Part shown: piece after piece, positions 1-9,617 of the stretch
How positions within the stretch are numbered: position 1 is the first letter of the stretch
How the letters are laid out: every line of letters begins with the position of its first letter
Source of the DNA: Motiliproteus sp. MSK22-1
GTDB lineage: Bacteria; Pseudomonadota; Gammaproteobacteria; Pseudomonadales; Balneatricaceae
Direction of reading: 5' to 3'
NCBI RefSeq assembly: GCF_001968815.1
Contig: NZ_MIEQ01000027.1
Coordinates: 496,001-560,000 of the forward strand
DNA length: 64,000 nt
The notes under the pieces: model-generated
What the model saw: the letters and a program-made list of their open reading frames with translations, nothing else
Told to the model about the DNA's origin: nothing
Database searches by the model: none
Position numbers and translations under genes: made by a program

Positions 1-1218
1 TTTGCGAAGCGCCTGGATCTGGGTGATATTGTAGGGATCACCGGTAAACTCCATAAATCCGGAAAAGGCGATCTATATGTTGATATGGAAGAGTATCAGC
101 TACTGACGAAGAACCTTCGTCCTCTACCTGATAAGCATAAGGGATTGCAAGACACTGAGATCCGTTATCGTCAACGCTATGTCGATTTGATTACCAACGA
201 TGAGGCTCGTAATGTTTTTGTCACGCGTTCCAAAATTGTTGCCGCCATTCGAAACTATCTGACTCAGAAGGATTTTCTGGAAGCTGAAACACCGATGCTG
301 CAGGTGATTCCAGGTGGCGCTACTGCTCGCCCCTTCAAAACTCATCACAACGCACTGGATATTGATATGTATCTGCGTATAGCGCCAGAGCTATACCTGA
401 AGCGTTTAGTGGTAGGCGGTTTTGAACGGGTGTTTGAAATTAACCGAAACTTTCGCAACGAAGGGCTTTCAACACGGCATAATCCAGAGTTCACCATGAT
501 AGAGTTCTATCAGGCTTATGCAGACTATCGTGACCTGATGGACCTCACAGAAGATATGCTGCGAACCGTTGCCAAGCAAGTATTGGGTACGACTGTACTG
601 GTCAATACCGTCAAGGATGAGAATGGAGAGATCAAAGATAGTTGGGAGTATGACCTCGGTAAGCCTTTTGTTCGTATGAGTGTCTTTGACTCAATTCTTC
701 ACTTTAATAAGGATATTCATGCTGAAGCTCTGGCGGATGAGCATGCTGCTCGTCAAATAGCCGAGCGAATGGATATTCCTGTGAAGGACAATTGGGGGCT
801 GGGCAAGCTGCAGATTGAGATCTTTGAAAAAACAGTAGAGCACCGTCTCGATCAACCTACTTTTATCACCGAGTACCCGACAGAAGTATCACCTCTGGCC
901 CGACGAAGTGATGATAATCCTTTTGTCACCGACCGTTTTGAGTTCTTTGTTGGTGGACGTGAAATCGCCAATGGATTCTCGGAGTTGAATGATTCTGAAG
1001 ACCAGGCTGAGCGTTTCCAGGCTCAGGTTGCTGAGAAAGATGCTGGTGATGACGAAGCGATGCATTATGACGCGGATTACATTCGTGCTCTGGAATATGG
1101 ATTGCCACCAACAGCAGGTGAGGGTATCGGTATTGATCGATTAGTTATGTTGTTTACCGATTCACCGTCTATTCGTGATGTTATCCTGTTTCCGGCGATG
1201 CGTCCGGAAGTTGATTAG
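1..1218 (+). CDS. lysS: Lysyl-tRNA synthetase, class II (5' end missing)
   Basis: Charges tRNA-Lys with lysine in the cytoplasm. The reading frame is open from base 1, so the gene begins upstream of the window. The 405 residues present cover the last part of the anticodon-binding OB fold (ending near RPLPDK) and the whole class II catalytic domain. Class II motif 2 is visible as [15 protein letters not shown] and motif 3 as GIGIDRLVM near the C terminus. [14 protein letters not shown] and [18 protein letters not shown] are typical of bacterial LysRS. Bacterial enzymes are about 500 residues, so roughly 100 N-terminal residues are cut off. The identification is secure. The neighbouring small membrane protein need not be linked in function. 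Confidence 0.97.
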   Translation, partial: FAKRLDLGDIVGITGKLHKSGKGDLYVDMEEYQLLTKNLRPLPDKHKGLQDTEIRYRQRYVDLITNDEARNVFVTRSKIVAAIRNYLTQKDFLEAETPMLQVIPGGATARPFKTHHNALDIDMYLRIAPELYLKRLVVGGFERVFEINRNFRNEGLSTRHNPEFTMIEFYQAYADYRDLMDLTEDMLRTVAKQVLGTTVLVNTVKDENGEIKDSWEYDLGKPFVRMSVFDSILHFNKDIHAEALADEHAARQIAERMDIPVKDNWGLGKLQIEIFEKTVEHRLDQPTFITEYPTEVSPLARRSDDNPFVTDRFEFFVGGREIANGFSELNDSEDQAERFQAQVAEKDAGDDEAMHYDADYIRALEYGLPPTAGEGIGIDRLVMLFTDSPSIRDVILFPAMRPEVD

Positions 1219-1343
1219 TTGCCGATGCCAATTGAGCAATGGAATCAATGCCATTGACTGTTAAGTTAATCAGGCAGTTGGGTTGAGCGAGCGGTAAATA
1301 GAATTCGGCAATGGTAAATAGAACTTGAGAATGGGGAGCGGAA

Positions 1344-1787
1344 ATGGCATTGGCTGATCGACTCTTCCCTGCTCAAAAGCGGGATTTCCCGGGTAAGCGC
1401 TGGGTAAAGATTCTTTTACGCACCGTTCATTTGATGGGGCTTGCCGGTATTGGCGGGGCGTATTTCTACAGCGTAGACGCATCTCAATGGTTGCCCTTTC
1501 TATGGGTAACGATGGTTTCTGGCTTACTGATGCTGATAGTTGAAGTATGGAGTCATGGTGTTTGGTTGCTTCAAGTGAGAGGCCTGGCCATATTTGTCAA
1601 AATTCTGTTGCTGAGCTTTAGCGCCTTGCTCCCCCAGAGCATGGACCCAGTGCTGATTATGATAGTCATTTTGATATCGGGTATTGTTTCTCATGCTCCG
1701 GGTCGGTTACGTTACTATTCGCCTTTTTATCGGCGTCGTATTACCCCGGATACCTGGCAATGGCAGGGTGATCGTTCGCCGGAATAA
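1344..1787 (+). CDS. Small integral membrane protein of unknown function
   Basis: 147 residues that I do not assign to a characterised family. After a basic N terminus (KRDFPGKRWVK) it shows about four hydrophobic segments, near residues 25-43, 49-70, 76-95 and 102-118, and ends in a basic, aromatic tail (RYYSPFYRRR). This suggests an inner-membrane protein with the tail in the cytoplasm. A GGGGAGCGG-like purine stretch lies just before the ATG at 1344. It follows lysS by 125 bp on the same strand and precedes ung. Two copies of GGTAAATAGAA lie about 22 bp apart upstream (about 1295-1327), with no obvious role. Confidence 0.7.
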   Translation: MALADRLFPAQKRDFPGKRWVKILLRTVHLMGLAGIGGAYFYSVDASQWLPFLWVTMVSGLLMLIVEVWSHGVWLLQVRGLAIFVKILLLSFSALLPQSMDPVLIMIVILISGIVSHAPGRLRYYSPFYRRRITPDTWQWQGDRSPE

Positions 1788-1859
1788 GGTAGGGGTCTCA
1801 GTGAAGGCTATATATCAGGCTCTGTTGTTGAGCTGGTGAAATCTGTTCTCGAGGATATG

Positions 1860-2555
1860 ATGACCAATAAAGGTATTCAAGCGTTGGAATCTGAGTGGAA
1901 AGAGGCTCTGGAGTCTGAATTTCAACAGGATTACATGCAGCAGTTGCGACAGTTTCTGGTGCAGGAAAAGACTCAAAGAAAAGTTATCTATCCCCACTCA
2001 AAAGATTGTTTTAATGCGTTGAATTTTACCCCGTTGGATCAGGTAAAGGTCGTTATTCTGGGACAAGATCCTTACCATGGTCCTGATCAGGCACACGGTT
2101 TATGTTTTTCGGTTAAGCCGGGAGTCCGTATCCCCCCTTCTTTGAAGAATATCTATAAGGAGCTGGAGCAGGACCTGGGTGTTACCCCGGTTAATCATGG
2201 TTATCTGGAGTCCTGGGCTCGTCAGGGAGTTCTTTTGCTAAATTCCGTTTTGACCGTCGAGATGTCCAGGGCTGGCTCTCATCAGGGTAAGGGATGGGAA
2301 CGTTTCACTGACCGAATAATCCATATTCTTAATGATCGCCATGATGGCCTGGTGTTTATGCTTTGGGGGAGTTACGCCCAAAAAAAAGGAGCCTTTATTG
2401 ATACCAATCGGCACTGTGTCCTGAAGGCTCCGCATCCTTCACCACTTTCCGCCCACCGTGGTTTTTTAGGGTGCCGACACTTCTCTTCTGCTAATAATTA
2501 CTTGCAACATCATGGACGAGCACCAGTTAACTGGCAGCTTCAGCCTCTCAATTAA
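1860..2555 (+). CDS. ung: Uracil-DNA glycosylase, family 1
   Basis: Removes uracil from DNA to start base-excision repair. The family 1 water-activating loop [13 protein letters not shown] carries the catalytic Asp. The minor-groove loop [13 protein letters not shown] carries the catalytic His. [17 protein letters not shown] and the LLWGS-like [12 protein letters not shown] segment also match the family. Length is about 231 residues, as usual. A GTG at 1836 is an alternative start, but GAGG at 1851-1854 is well spaced for the ATG at 1860, which I prefer. It lies between a small membrane protein and yaeQ on the same strand. Confidence 0.97.
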   Translation: MTNKGIQALESEWKEALESEFQQDYMQQLRQFLVQEKTQRKVIYPHSKDCFNALNFTPLDQVKVVILGQDPYHGPDQAHGLCFSVKPGVRIPPSLKNIYKELEQDLGVTPVNHGYLESWARQGVLLLNSVLTVEMSRAGSHQGKGWERFTDRIIHILNDRHDGLVFMLWGSYAQKKGAFIDTNRHCVLKAPHPSPLSAHRGFLGCRHFSSANNYLQHHGRAPVNWQLQPLN

Positions 2556-2652
2556 GAATTTTGTTCAGTGATTCAGGCAGTAATCTGTTTTACGATTTTA
2601 TCCGCTGAGGTTAAGTGGATTCGCTCGCTTAAATGAAATAAGGAGGCTTTAG

Positions 2653-3192
2653 TTGGCCCAGGGATCCAGAGTATTAAAAGTTAAGCTGGAGATTTCCGAT
2701 AGCGATAGAAACTGCTATGAGAATCTTGAATTGTCTATGGTTCTTCATCCATCAGAAACTCCAGAACGTCTTTTAGCCAGATTGATCGCTTATGCTCTTG
2801 AGTATCAACCGGGGTTGGTATTTGGACGTGGTTTGTCAAATACTGAAGACGCCCCTGTTTGGTTGAGGGACCTGGATGAGCGAGTACTGCACTGGGTTGA
2901 TATTGGTCAGCCAGACACTGAAAGGCTGGCAAAACTTTATCGACGCTGTGAGCAACTGAGTTTGTATTGCTATGGGCCAAATGCAGCAAGGTGGTGGCAG
3001 CAACACCAAAAATCATTGGAAAAATTGCCAAAGATGAGAGCTTTTCAACTGGATTATCCAGCGCTGCAGAGACTGTCCGAAAATCTCCATTCTGGATTTA
3101 GTTTCCAGTTGATACGCAGTGATGGGCATTTATATTTATTGCTGGATGGAGAGCAGGTGGAGTTTGAATTATTTGCCTTTCAGGGTGAGTAA
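2653..3192 (+). CDS. yaeQ: YaeQ family protein
   Basis: 179 residues matching the YaeQ family, a PD-(D/E)XK-like fold protein of poorly defined function once proposed to suppress loss of RfaH. Family features seen are the N-terminal beta segment (VLKVKLEISDSDRN), HPSETPERLLARLIAYAL, the acidic core DAPVWLRDLDERVLHWVDIGQPD and AARWWQQHQ. The start is a TTG at 2653 with a consensus AGGAGG at 2641-2646 six bases upstream, which settles it. The assignment is to a family only. A biochemical role is not established here. Confidence 0.9.
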   Translation: MAQGSRVLKVKLEISDSDRNCYENLELSMVLHPSETPERLLARLIAYALEYQPGLVFGRGLSNTEDAPVWLRDLDERVLHWVDIGQPDTERLAKLYRRCEQLSLYCYGPNAARWWQQHQKSLEKLPKMRAFQLDYPALQRLSENLHSGFSFQLIRSDGHLYLLLDGEQVEFELFAFQGE

Positions 3193-3216
3193 AGCAGTCG
3201 AGTCTGATCGATAATC

Positions 3217-3271
3217 CAGTGTTGCGTCGTCTTAGGTTCCTTGGTGTGTCAGTTCAGACGTCACAACACTG
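3217..3271. terminator. Long inverted repeat between convergent genes
   Basis: Arms 3217-3231 and 3257-3271 are complementary at 13 of 15 positions (CAGTGTTGCGTCGTC against the complement of GACGTCACAACACTG), with a 25-base loop. It sits between the stop of yaeQ (+) and the stop of the 3300-3833 gene (-), so it could end transcription from both sides. There is no U-run, so classic Rho-independent termination is not assured. Confidence 0.4.
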
Positions 3272-3299
3272 AGAAATAAGAATATGCTGTAGATGCAGG

Positions 3300-3833
3300 C
3301 TATTTCATTCCTTCAATAGCCGCTTTTCGGGCATCACTGGCCTGAAGTATTTTATCCAAGTCCTCTTTATAAACTTCGTACCAGGTTCTTGAGCCTCGGA
3401 CCATGCGCGATATTTCATACATTCCCTGTTGGAGGGAACGGATAAAGTCACCGTAGCTTTGTTCCTGAGCAGCCAGAAGAACTCTTAGGTTGGCGTAATT
3501 GTGAGTATTTGCTTCGGCCAGAACTTTATCGAGTTTCTCTTGAAGCAACTTTGATTGCAGGTAGAGCTTTTGGGATTCTCTGTGTTCTTTTTGAATTTCA
3601 AGGAATTTTTCTTCAAACATTGCCAGCTTGGCGGCGTTTTCTCCCGGTCGGGTATCGCTTGGTGCCATTAGCAGGTAGCCAATCCCAGCTAGCTGCAGTG
3701 TCGAAAATACAAATAAGACGATGATCAGTATCAAACTGAGAGTTTTACCTTTCTCAAGCTTCGCGATACGCTCTTCGGGCGATAAGCTTGGCTTGCCTTC
3801 GTCACGTTCCTCATCCTGCTCTTTACCTGCCAT
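3300..3833 (-). CDS. Membrane-anchored coiled-coil protein, unknown function
   Basis: 177 residues. The first 30 are highly charged (KEQDEERDEGK), followed by one transmembrane segment (about 31-55, LSLILIIVLFVFSTLQLAG) and then a mostly helical, heptad-like region (about 70-115, FEEKFLEIQKEHRESQKLY) and a charged C terminus. Topology is probably N-in with a periplasmic coiled coil. I do not recognise a named family. It is convergent with yaeQ and transcribed away from the methyltransferase gene by a 266-bp gap. Confidence 0.7.
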   Translation of the reverse strand: MAGKEQDEERDEGKPSLSPEERIAKLEKGKTLSLILIIVLFVFSTLQLAGIGYLLMAPSDTRPGENAAKLAMFEEKFLEIQKEHRESQKLYLQSKLLQEKLDKVLAEANTHNYANLRVLLAAQEQSYGDFIRSLQQGMYEISRMVRGSRTWYEVYKEDLDKILQASDARKAAIEGMK

Positions 3834-4099
3834 GAGTCCCCCTTGAATGACTGTTTTTAAGGCTGTATCCGCTGTATTGGCACGAGATCCGGTTTATACC
3901 AACCTGGATGTTAGTTAGCGTTTGCTCGGTTTGAAGAAAAAAAGCACATCCGGTTGCCTCTGGGCAACATTTTGCCAATAACATTAATAGCAGCTGCCGC
4001 TTTTATTCTGCCCAATTATGACAGAGTATAGATCGGCTCAACAATAAAGACCTTCTATCTATTCGTCTTTAATTCATTGTTTTGTTTGTGCTAAAACGT

Positions 4100-4963
4100 T
4101 TATCTCAGGATTACCGAGACAACTTTAACACGTCCCTCTGCCAGATTGGCTAACAGGTTTCGGGTCATCTCGGAAAACCGTTCTCCAAAAATAAGCTCAG
4201 GGGAAAGAGGGGAGCGGGGGTGTTTGGGTCGTTTGTCGGCAGCTTGCAAGTCAGCTGGTTGCTTTCTCTGCTGCCGGGAGTGTTGGTGGTGCTTACGCCA
4301 GGACAGTGCCTGTTGGCTGTGATCTGTAAACTGATTTATCTGGAAGCCTGCTGTTGTCAATCGGTCTTTGAGAGTTGTTTCATCAATTAGAAAACTATGC
4401 TCTTCGTTGCTTGCCCAGGGTACCGGGTAGTGAGCTGGGCCGCCATCACCTTGCAGTACTTCATGCAGGATCAATAGTCCATCTTTGGTTAAGAGCTTTC
4501 GAAATTCAGTAAGCGCCTGCAAAGGGTTTGGAAGGTTCATCATGCAATGTTGACTTATCAGCAGGTCAAAACAGCGAGATGAAAAAGGAAGACAGGTAGC
4601 GTCTGCTTGAATGAAACTGACGGGTAGGGTCTGTGCTAATCGTTTATTGAGAGCCGTGGCTAGTTGGCAAAACTCAGATGTAATATCAACTCCTATAACG
4701 GAACATTGATAGCGTTCAGCAATTAATCTTGCGCTTCCCCCCAGGCCACATCCGACATCAAGTACGCTGTGGTGACTTTTGATATTGAGATTATCCAGGA
4801 GGGCGATAGTCGGGCCACGTCCTCCCAGATGCAGCTGATCGATCGGAGCAAAATCCTCAGGGCGGGCTGCGTATGGAATAAGTCTATCAACTTCAGCCAG
4901 CAGGCTCTCGGGGTTGAGAGCCTGGCTGTAGTGGTGTTGAAGATCAGCGTTTACATGGATCAT
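4100..4963 (-). CDS. Class I SAM-dependent methyltransferase
   Basis: 287 residues with a Rossmann methyltransferase core. Motif I is VLDVGCGLGGSARLIAERY, an acidic residue follows in VIGVDITSEF, and the later strands appear as FIQADATCLPFSSRCFDLL and LLTKDGLLILHEV. The DQLHLGGRGPTIALL segment ahead of the core recalls small-molecule N-/C-methyltransferases of the Methyltransf_11 group. A Lys/Arg/Gln/His-rich insertion (about residues 225-250, RKHHQHSRQQRKQ) interrupts the C-terminal part and is unusual. It starts 24 bp after the acyl-CoA ligase stop on the same strand, so the two are probably co-transcribed. The substrate cannot be read from the sequence. Confidence 0.85.
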   Translation of the reverse strand: MIHVNADLQHHYSQALNPESLLAEVDRLIPYAARPEDFAPIDQLHLGGRGPTIALLDNLNIKSHHSVLDVGCGLGGSARLIAERYQCSVIGVDITSEFCQLATALNKRLAQTLPVSFIQADATCLPFSSRCFDLLISQHCMMNLPNPLQALTEFRKLLTKDGLLILHEVLQGDGGPAHYPVPWASNEEHSFLIDETTLKDRLTTAGFQINQFTDHSQQALSWRKHHQHSRQQRKQPADLQAADKRPKHPRSPLSPELIFGERFSEMTRNLLANLAEGRVKVVSVILR

Positions 4964-4987
4964 GGATGATTGATATTACTCTGTTCG

Positions 4988-6670
4988 TTATTCGGACAAT
5001 CCAAGCTCATCAATGCTGACTTCTCTCATGCGGAATTTTTGAATTTTACCCGTAACCGTCATTGGAAAGGCATCCGTAAACTTAAAGTAGCGGGGTACCT
5101 TAAAATGAGATATTTTGCCTTTACAGAAGTCTTTGATTTCTTCTTCCGTCGCTTCCTCTCCTTCTTTAAGGATGATCCAGGCAATCAGCTCTTCACCGAA
5201 TTTTTTATCCGGTACCCCGGTAACCTGAACGTCTGAGACGGCTGGATGGGTGTAAAGGAACTCCTCGATTTCCCGCGGGTAAATATTTTCACCACCACGA
5301 ATAATCATATCTTTGTTACGGCCAACAATAGTTGTATAACCCTCTTCATCCATTGTTGCTAGATCGCCTGTGTGCATCCATCCGGCGCTATCAATGGCGG
5401 ATTTTGTGGCTTCTTCGTTGTTCCAGTAACCGAGCATGACACTGTAACCCCGAGTACAGAGCTCCCCAATTTCCCCACGAGGAACAACCTGGCCATCTGG
5501 GGATATGATTTTTGTTTCCAGATGCGGTTGCGTCCGGCCTACAGTGCTAACCCGTTTTTCAATCGGGTCGTCGGCTGCACTCTGGGTACTGACGGGACTT
5601 GTTTCGGTCATCCCGTAAGCGATCTGTACCTCGGACATGTGCATCTTTTCGATGACCTGCTTCATAACCTCGATAGGGCAGGTTGCACCCGCCATAATTC
5701 CTGTTCGCAATGAGCTGAGGTCATACTGTTGAAAGTCGGGGTGCTCCAGTTGGGCGATAAACATGGTGGGAACACCGTACAGCGCTGTTGCTCGCTCCTC
5801 TGCGACGGTCTTAAGTACAATCTCTGGCTCGAAGGCTTCATCGGGATAAATCATTGTGGCCCCGTGAGAAACACAACCCAGGTTCCCCATCACCATGCCG
5901 AAGCAATGATAGAGGGGAACCGGAATAACCAGTCTGTCCTGATCAGTAAAACGTTGGCTTTCGGCAACAAAGTAGCCGTTATTCAGTATGTTATGATGGC
6001 TTAGTGATGCTCCTTTGGGAAATCCTGTGGTTCCGCTTGTGTACTGGATATTAATCGGGTCATCGAACTCCAGGCTTTGTTGACGCTGAGAAAGCTGCTC
6101 ATCAGAGGTTTCACCGGCTCTAGTCATTAACTGATCCCAGCTTAGCATTCCTTCCCGGGGCTCTTGTGCCAGGGTTATTACCGCGTGCAGATTGGGAAGC
6201 TTGCTCGATTTGAGCTGAGCCGGAGGACAGGTTTTCAGTTCAGGTGCCAGATCGTAGAGCATCTGACTGTAATCGGAACTCTTAAAACTGTCGGCAGCGA
6301 TTATAAAGGCGCATTCAGACTGGTTGAGCGCATACTCCAGTTCGTGTAAGCGGTAAGCCGGGTTTATATTGACGAGTATGGCACCTACTTTTGCTGTGGC
6401 AAATTGGGTAATACACCACTCTGAATTATTGGGAGACCAGATGCCGACACGGTCCCCTTTTTCTATTCCCAGTGCCATTAAAGCTTTGGCGCAGTCTTCA
6501 ACTTTTGCCTGTAGCTCCTTGTAACTCCAGCGGATACTCTGATGGCGAACTATGAGCGCTTCGTTGTCGGGGTAATTGGCGACCGTCTGATCGAATAGAT
6601 CCCCGATAGTAATGCCCAGTAGAGGTTTTTCGCTTGTGCCACTGGTATAGCTTTTTATTTTGGAGGTCAT
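4988..6670 (-). CDS. Acyl-CoA synthetase (AMP-binding ligase), fatty-acyl type
   Basis: 560-residue ANL-family ligase that activates a carboxylic acid to its CoA thioester through an acyl-adenylate. The P-loop-like motif is [18 protein letters not shown]. Other family motifs are YGMTETSP (A5), [12 protein letters not shown] (A7), [21 protein letters not shown] (A8) and the catalytic lysine near [12 protein letters not shown] (A10). The sequence resembles medium-chain or branched-chain acyl-CoA synthetases (AtuH/FadK-like). An AAGG site sits about eight bases before the ATG. It lies 131 bp downstream of the AhpD-like gene, and the LiuR-type operator at 7599 probably controls both. A role in branched-chain acid use is inferred from that operator. 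Confidence 0.9.
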   Translation of the reverse strand: MTSKIKSYTSGTSEKPLLGITIGDLFDQTVANYPDNEALIVRHQSIRWSYKELQAKVEDCAKALMALGIEKGDRVGIWSPNNSEWCITQFATAKVGAILVNINPAYRLHELEYALNQSECAFIIAADSFKSSDYSQMLYDLAPELKTCPPAQLKSSKLPNLHAVITLAQEPREGMLSWDQLMTRAGETSDEQLSQRQQSLEFDDPINIQYTSGTTGFPKGASLSHHNILNNGYFVAESQRFTDQDRLVIPVPLYHCFGMVMGNLGCVSHGATMIYPDEAFEPEIVLKTVAEERATALYGVPTMFIAQLEHPDFQQYDLSSLRTGIMAGATCPIEVMKQVIEKMHMSEVQIAYGMTETSPVSTQSAADDPIEKRVSTVGRTQPHLETKIISPDGQVVPRGEIGELCTRGYSVMLGYWNNEEATKSAIDSAGWMHTGDLATMDEEGYTTIVGRNKDMIIRGGENIYPREIEEFLYTHPAVSDVQVTGVPDKKFGEELIAWIILKEGEEATEEEIKDFCKGKISHFKVPRYFKFTDAFPMTVTGKIQKFRMREVSIDELGLSE

Positions 6671-6801
6671 GGTCGTGCCTTTTTATGCCAGTCTATTATT
6701 GTCAGTCGCTTAGGGAGACAGGAGTGTGCCGATATCTTGTCAAGCAGAGCCTGTCATTCAGCAAGGTTTATTCTGATATCAATTGGATTCAGCTACTCAA
6801 A

Positions 6802-7383
6802 CTATTCTCGGTTTTTTGCGTGGTATTCTGGATTTGGCTGCATGTCTACTGCGGCGGCGACCCTATTGGTCATGTTATAAAATCCTGCGACATTAGCTAT
6901 ATCCCAGATATCCTTATCAGAAAAGCCGACAGCTCTGAGGTTTTCACGATCGGGTTCTTCAATTTTGTTGGGTTCTTTGGTCAGCTTTTCGGCAAAAGTG
7001 AGCATGCCCCGGTGACGGTCACTGAGCTCCGCTGCCCTGAAGTTCATAACAAGAAGTTCCCCTAGCACCGGATCCTGGGAATATTCCCGTACTGCTGCAC
7101 CGTGGGCTACAAGGCAATAGAAACAGTGGTTGATGGATGACACCACCACCGCAATCATTTCACGCTCAAGGGGAGAGAGATTAGAGTCTCCAAACATTAA
7201 TTCATTGTAGAAACGGGAGAATACATTTAGCTGTTCGGGAGAATGACTGTAGGCTTTGAGAACATTCGGTACCATGCCTAACTTTTGATCGCATTTCTCA
7301 AAGTAGCTTCGGAATTCTTCTGGGAGGTTTTGCTGGTCCGGGATATTCAGATCAAGTGCGGTGATATGGTCGGGCTGTGACAT
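6802..7383 (-). CDS. AhpD-like peroxidase-related protein (CMD domain)
   Basis: 193 residues of the carboxymuconolactone-decarboxylase/AhpD superfamily, subgroup usually named uncharacterised peroxidase-related enzyme. The redox motif is NHCFYCLVAHG (CxxC plus the His four residues later), preceded by the conserved LSPLEREMIAVVVS helix. The C-terminal half carries SDKDIWDIANVAGFYNMTNRVA. Members of this superfamily reduce hydroperoxides through the paired cysteines. A strong GAGGAG lies upstream of the ATG at 7383. It precedes the acyl-CoA ligase and follows a LiuR-type operator 216 bp upstream, so it may belong to the branched-chain catabolic regulon. Confidence 0.88.
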   Translation of the reverse strand: MSQPDHITALDLNIPDQQNLPEEFRSYFEKCDQKLGMVPNVLKAYSHSPEQLNVFSRFYNELMFGDSNLSPLEREMIAVVVSSINHCFYCLVAHGAAVREYSQDPVLGELLVMNFRAAELSDRHRGMLTFAEKLTKEPNKIEEPDRENLRAVGFSDKDIWDIANVAGFYNMTNRVAAAVDMQPNPEYHAKNRE

Positions 7384-7598
7384 AGTATAAACTCCTCAAG
7401 CTCTCCAGGATGATACTCTTTAGAAGAGTGTATGCTCCACCTCAATAACACGGAGATAGCCAGTAAGGCACATCTGAGGGGTGTTCTGAGTCAGAGCTTA
7501 TCCTGTGCGATGCAGACTGGTCATTGGGGTAGTTACTGAACATTGTTATTAGCTGTAGCTATTGATTGCCCCAAGTCTTGCTATGAGCATAAATTCAG

Positions 7599-7614
7599 TT
7601 TACGTACACGTAAA
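7599..7614. promoter_or_regulatory. LiuR-type operator (upstream of AhpD-like/ligase genes)
   Basis: TTTACGTACACGTAAA is a near-perfect 16-bp palindrome matching the LiuR consensus known for gammaproteobacterial leucine/isovalerate regulons (TTTACG-type arms around a central pair). It lies in the 358-bp gap between liuR (stop side) and the AhpD-like gene (start side). The rest of the gap holds nothing I recognise. Confidence 0.8.
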
Positions 7615-7741
7615 GTTACGAATTGTAACAGTGTTTTTAACAACCCCATTTCACAATTGTTGATTAGCGCCAGGTTCTGATGGATACCCATGTGTGATGG
7701 ATCTAAAAGCACAACCTGATTGAGTACTTACTTCAATCTGT

Positions 7742-8134
7742 TCAATACACTTCGTCAAGGCTTTTAAGTGCGACTTTGCAACGTTGCTCAGCTGTTTCAA
7801 GCTCCAGTTTTACAACGGCTATATCTTTTATCTGCTGTTCTAATGCGGCCTTCTTTACTTTAATGATATTTAACATTCGCTGAAGTTGGGCTTCTCCGTT
7901 GGTAGGGCTGGCATCATAGAGATCGAACAGTTCTCTAATCTCAGCCAGGGAAAAACCTAAACGCTTTCCCCGTAGAATCAACATAAGTCTTACCCGGTCG
8001 CGTTTGTCGTAAATACGAGTTTGTCCCCGGCGTGTCGGGTGGATTAGGCCTTCACCCTCATAAAAGCGAATACTGCGAGTGGTAATTTGAAACTCTTTTG
8101 CTAAGTTGCTTATTGAGTATGTGTCATCGATCAT
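7742..8134 (-). CDS. liuR: MerR-family regulator of branched-chain amino acid catabolism, LiuR-like
   Basis: 130-residue MerR-type transcription factor. The N-terminal winged HTH reads YSISNLAKEFQITTRSIRFYE, followed by the wing GLIHPTRRGQTRIYD and LRGKRLGFSLAEIRELFDLYD. A long dimerisation helix spans about residues 85-125. No metal-binding cysteine pattern is seen, unlike metal-sensing MerR proteins. The assignment to LiuR rests on this subfamily pattern plus four TTTACG-type palindromes in the window, one 45 bp upstream of its own start. Autoregulation is likely. Known LiuR proteins repress liu/ivd/fad genes and respond to branched-chain catabolic intermediates. Confidence 0.88.
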   Translation of the reverse strand: MIDDTYSISNLAKEFQITTRSIRFYEGEGLIHPTRRGQTRIYDKRDRVRLMLILRGKRLGFSLAEIRELFDLYDASPTNGEAQLQRMLNIIKVKKAALEQQIKDIAVVKLELETAEQRCKVALKSLDEVY

Positions 8135-8178
8135 AATGGTTCTACTGCGTTGGTTTATACTGATGACTCTAACTCAGG

Positions 8179-8194
8179 TTTACGTACGCGTAAA
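8179..8194. promoter_or_regulatory. LiuR-type operator (liuR promoter region)
   Basis: TTTACGTACGCGTAAA is a 16-bp near-palindrome 44 bp upstream of the liuR ATG (minus strand) and 118 bp upstream of the divergent binding-protein gene at 8313. It could serve autoregulation of liuR and perhaps the divergent gene. Confidence 0.8.
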
Positions 8195-8312
8195 TGCTTG
8201 GCAAGGGAATAGGGTTAAGTTAACCGTTATTTTGAGGGTTGACAGCATTCAATTCGTATAAGGCTGTGCGCAAACAGCTTCGGTAAAACAATCAGAGGGG
8301 ATGCACAATTAG

Positions 8313-9617
8313 ATGAATTTCAAGAAGTTATTTTCTTCTTTGTTTGTAGTGTTGTCGCTGTTATCTCAGCTTGCCATGAGTGATCAGTTTATACCTATAC
8401 CTAGTTATCGAATAGGCCCTTATGCAGCCGGAGGCAGCGGTTTCTTTGGCGGAATGATTGATTATTTTAATCTGATTAATGAACGGGATTCCGGCATCAA
8501 TGGGGTGAAAATCAGTTGGGAAGAATGTGAGACAGAATATCGGACGGAGAAGGCGTTAGCCTGCTATGAAAGGCTTAAGAACAAGGGGGAGAAAGGAGCT
8601 TCCCTGTTTCAGTTTGCAAGTACGGGGGCAACCTACGCGCTGCTGGAAAAATCCAGAGCTGATAAAATTCCTTTGCTCTCCATGGGGTACGGCCGTACTG
8701 ACTCTGCTGATGGTCGTGTGTTTCCCTATGTTTTTCCTTTGATTACCACTTATTGGAGTCAAAACACTGCCAAAATAAAATTTATTGGCCAGCAAGAAGG
8801 CGGCATGGACAAACTGAAAGGGAAGGTGATCGTTAATCTGCATCATGGTTCCGGCTATGGACGAGAAACCATTCCTGTGCTCGACAGGCAAGCTCAGATT
8901 TACGGTTTTAAGGTGATACATGTTGAAGTATCACCTCCGGGAATCAATCAGCAAAGTCAGTGGTTGAATGTATTAAGGGTTCAGCCTGATTGGGTAATCC
9001 TCAGAGGTTGGGGGGTTATGAGTGCTGTTGCATTGAAAATGGCGGAAAAAATGGGATTTCCTCGCGAGCGTATGGTGGGGGTGTGGTGGTCCGGAGCTGA
9101 AGAGGATGTGATTCCAGCTGGTAAAGCCGCTATTGGTTATATTGCTGCTGGTTTTCACCCCAGCGGAACAGGTTTTCCGGTTCATGATGATCTTAAGCGA
9201 TATGTTTACGATCGTGGATTGGGCAACATGCAGGACATTAGCCGGGTCGGCAGTATCTATCATAATCGTGGTTTGATTACGGCGATGATCTCAGTTGAGG
9301 GCATTAGAAGAGCGCAGCAAAAATATGGTCCACGGGTTTTAAGTGGTGAGGAGATCCGTTGGGGATTTGAAAACCTGAAGCTGGAGCCACAGGCTATAAC
9401 GCAGTTGGGATTTTACGGATTGGCACAACCGCTGAGTGTTAGTTGTACCGATCATGAAGGAGGAGGTGCAGTTAAGTTTTCTCAGTGGGATGGTGAGCAA
9501 TGGCTGCAGCTTACCGATTGGATAGAATCTGATCAGTCAATTGTCAGGCCGATGATAGAATCCTCAGCTGCACGTTATGCCGAGCTAAATGAAATTCCTT
9601 TAAGAGAGTGTGAATAA
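8313..9617 (+). CDS. Periplasmic branched-chain-amino-acid-type ABC substrate-binding protein (orphan)
   Basis: 434 residues with a signal peptide (about 1-23, cleavage near AMS-DQ) and the type I periplasmic binding fold of the LivJ/AmiC/UrtA class. Visible pieces include the N-terminal lobe motif GPYAAGGSGFFGGMIDYFNLINE, GINGVKISWEECETEY, then KVIVNLHHGSGYGRETIPVL and LRVQPDWVILRGWGVMSAVAL. An AGAGGGG site precedes the ATG at 8313. No permease or ATPase gene is adjacent, which is unusual for a transporter component. It sits divergent from liuR with a LiuR-type operator between them. It may feed a permease encoded elsewhere or act as a ligand receptor. Confidence 0.87.
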   Translation: MNFKKLFSSLFVVLSLLSQLAMSDQFIPIPSYRIGPYAAGGSGFFGGMIDYFNLINERDSGINGVKISWEECETEYRTEKALACYERLKNKGEKGASLFQFASTGATYALLEKSRADKIPLLSMGYGRTDSADGRVFPYVFPLITTYWSQNTAKIKFIGQQEGGMDKLKGKVIVNLHHGSGYGRETIPVLDRQAQIYGFKVIHVEVSPPGINQQSQWLNVLRVQPDWVILRGWGVMSAVALKMAEKMGFPRERMVGVWWSGAEEDVIPAGKAAIGYIAAGFHPSGTGFPVHDDLKRYVYDRGLGNMQDISRVGSIYHNRGLITAMISVEGIRRAQQKYGPRVLSGEEIRWGFENLKLEPQAITQLGFYGLAQPLSVSCTDHEGGGAVKFSQWDGEQWLQLTDWIESDQSIVRPMIESSAARYAELNEIPLRECE

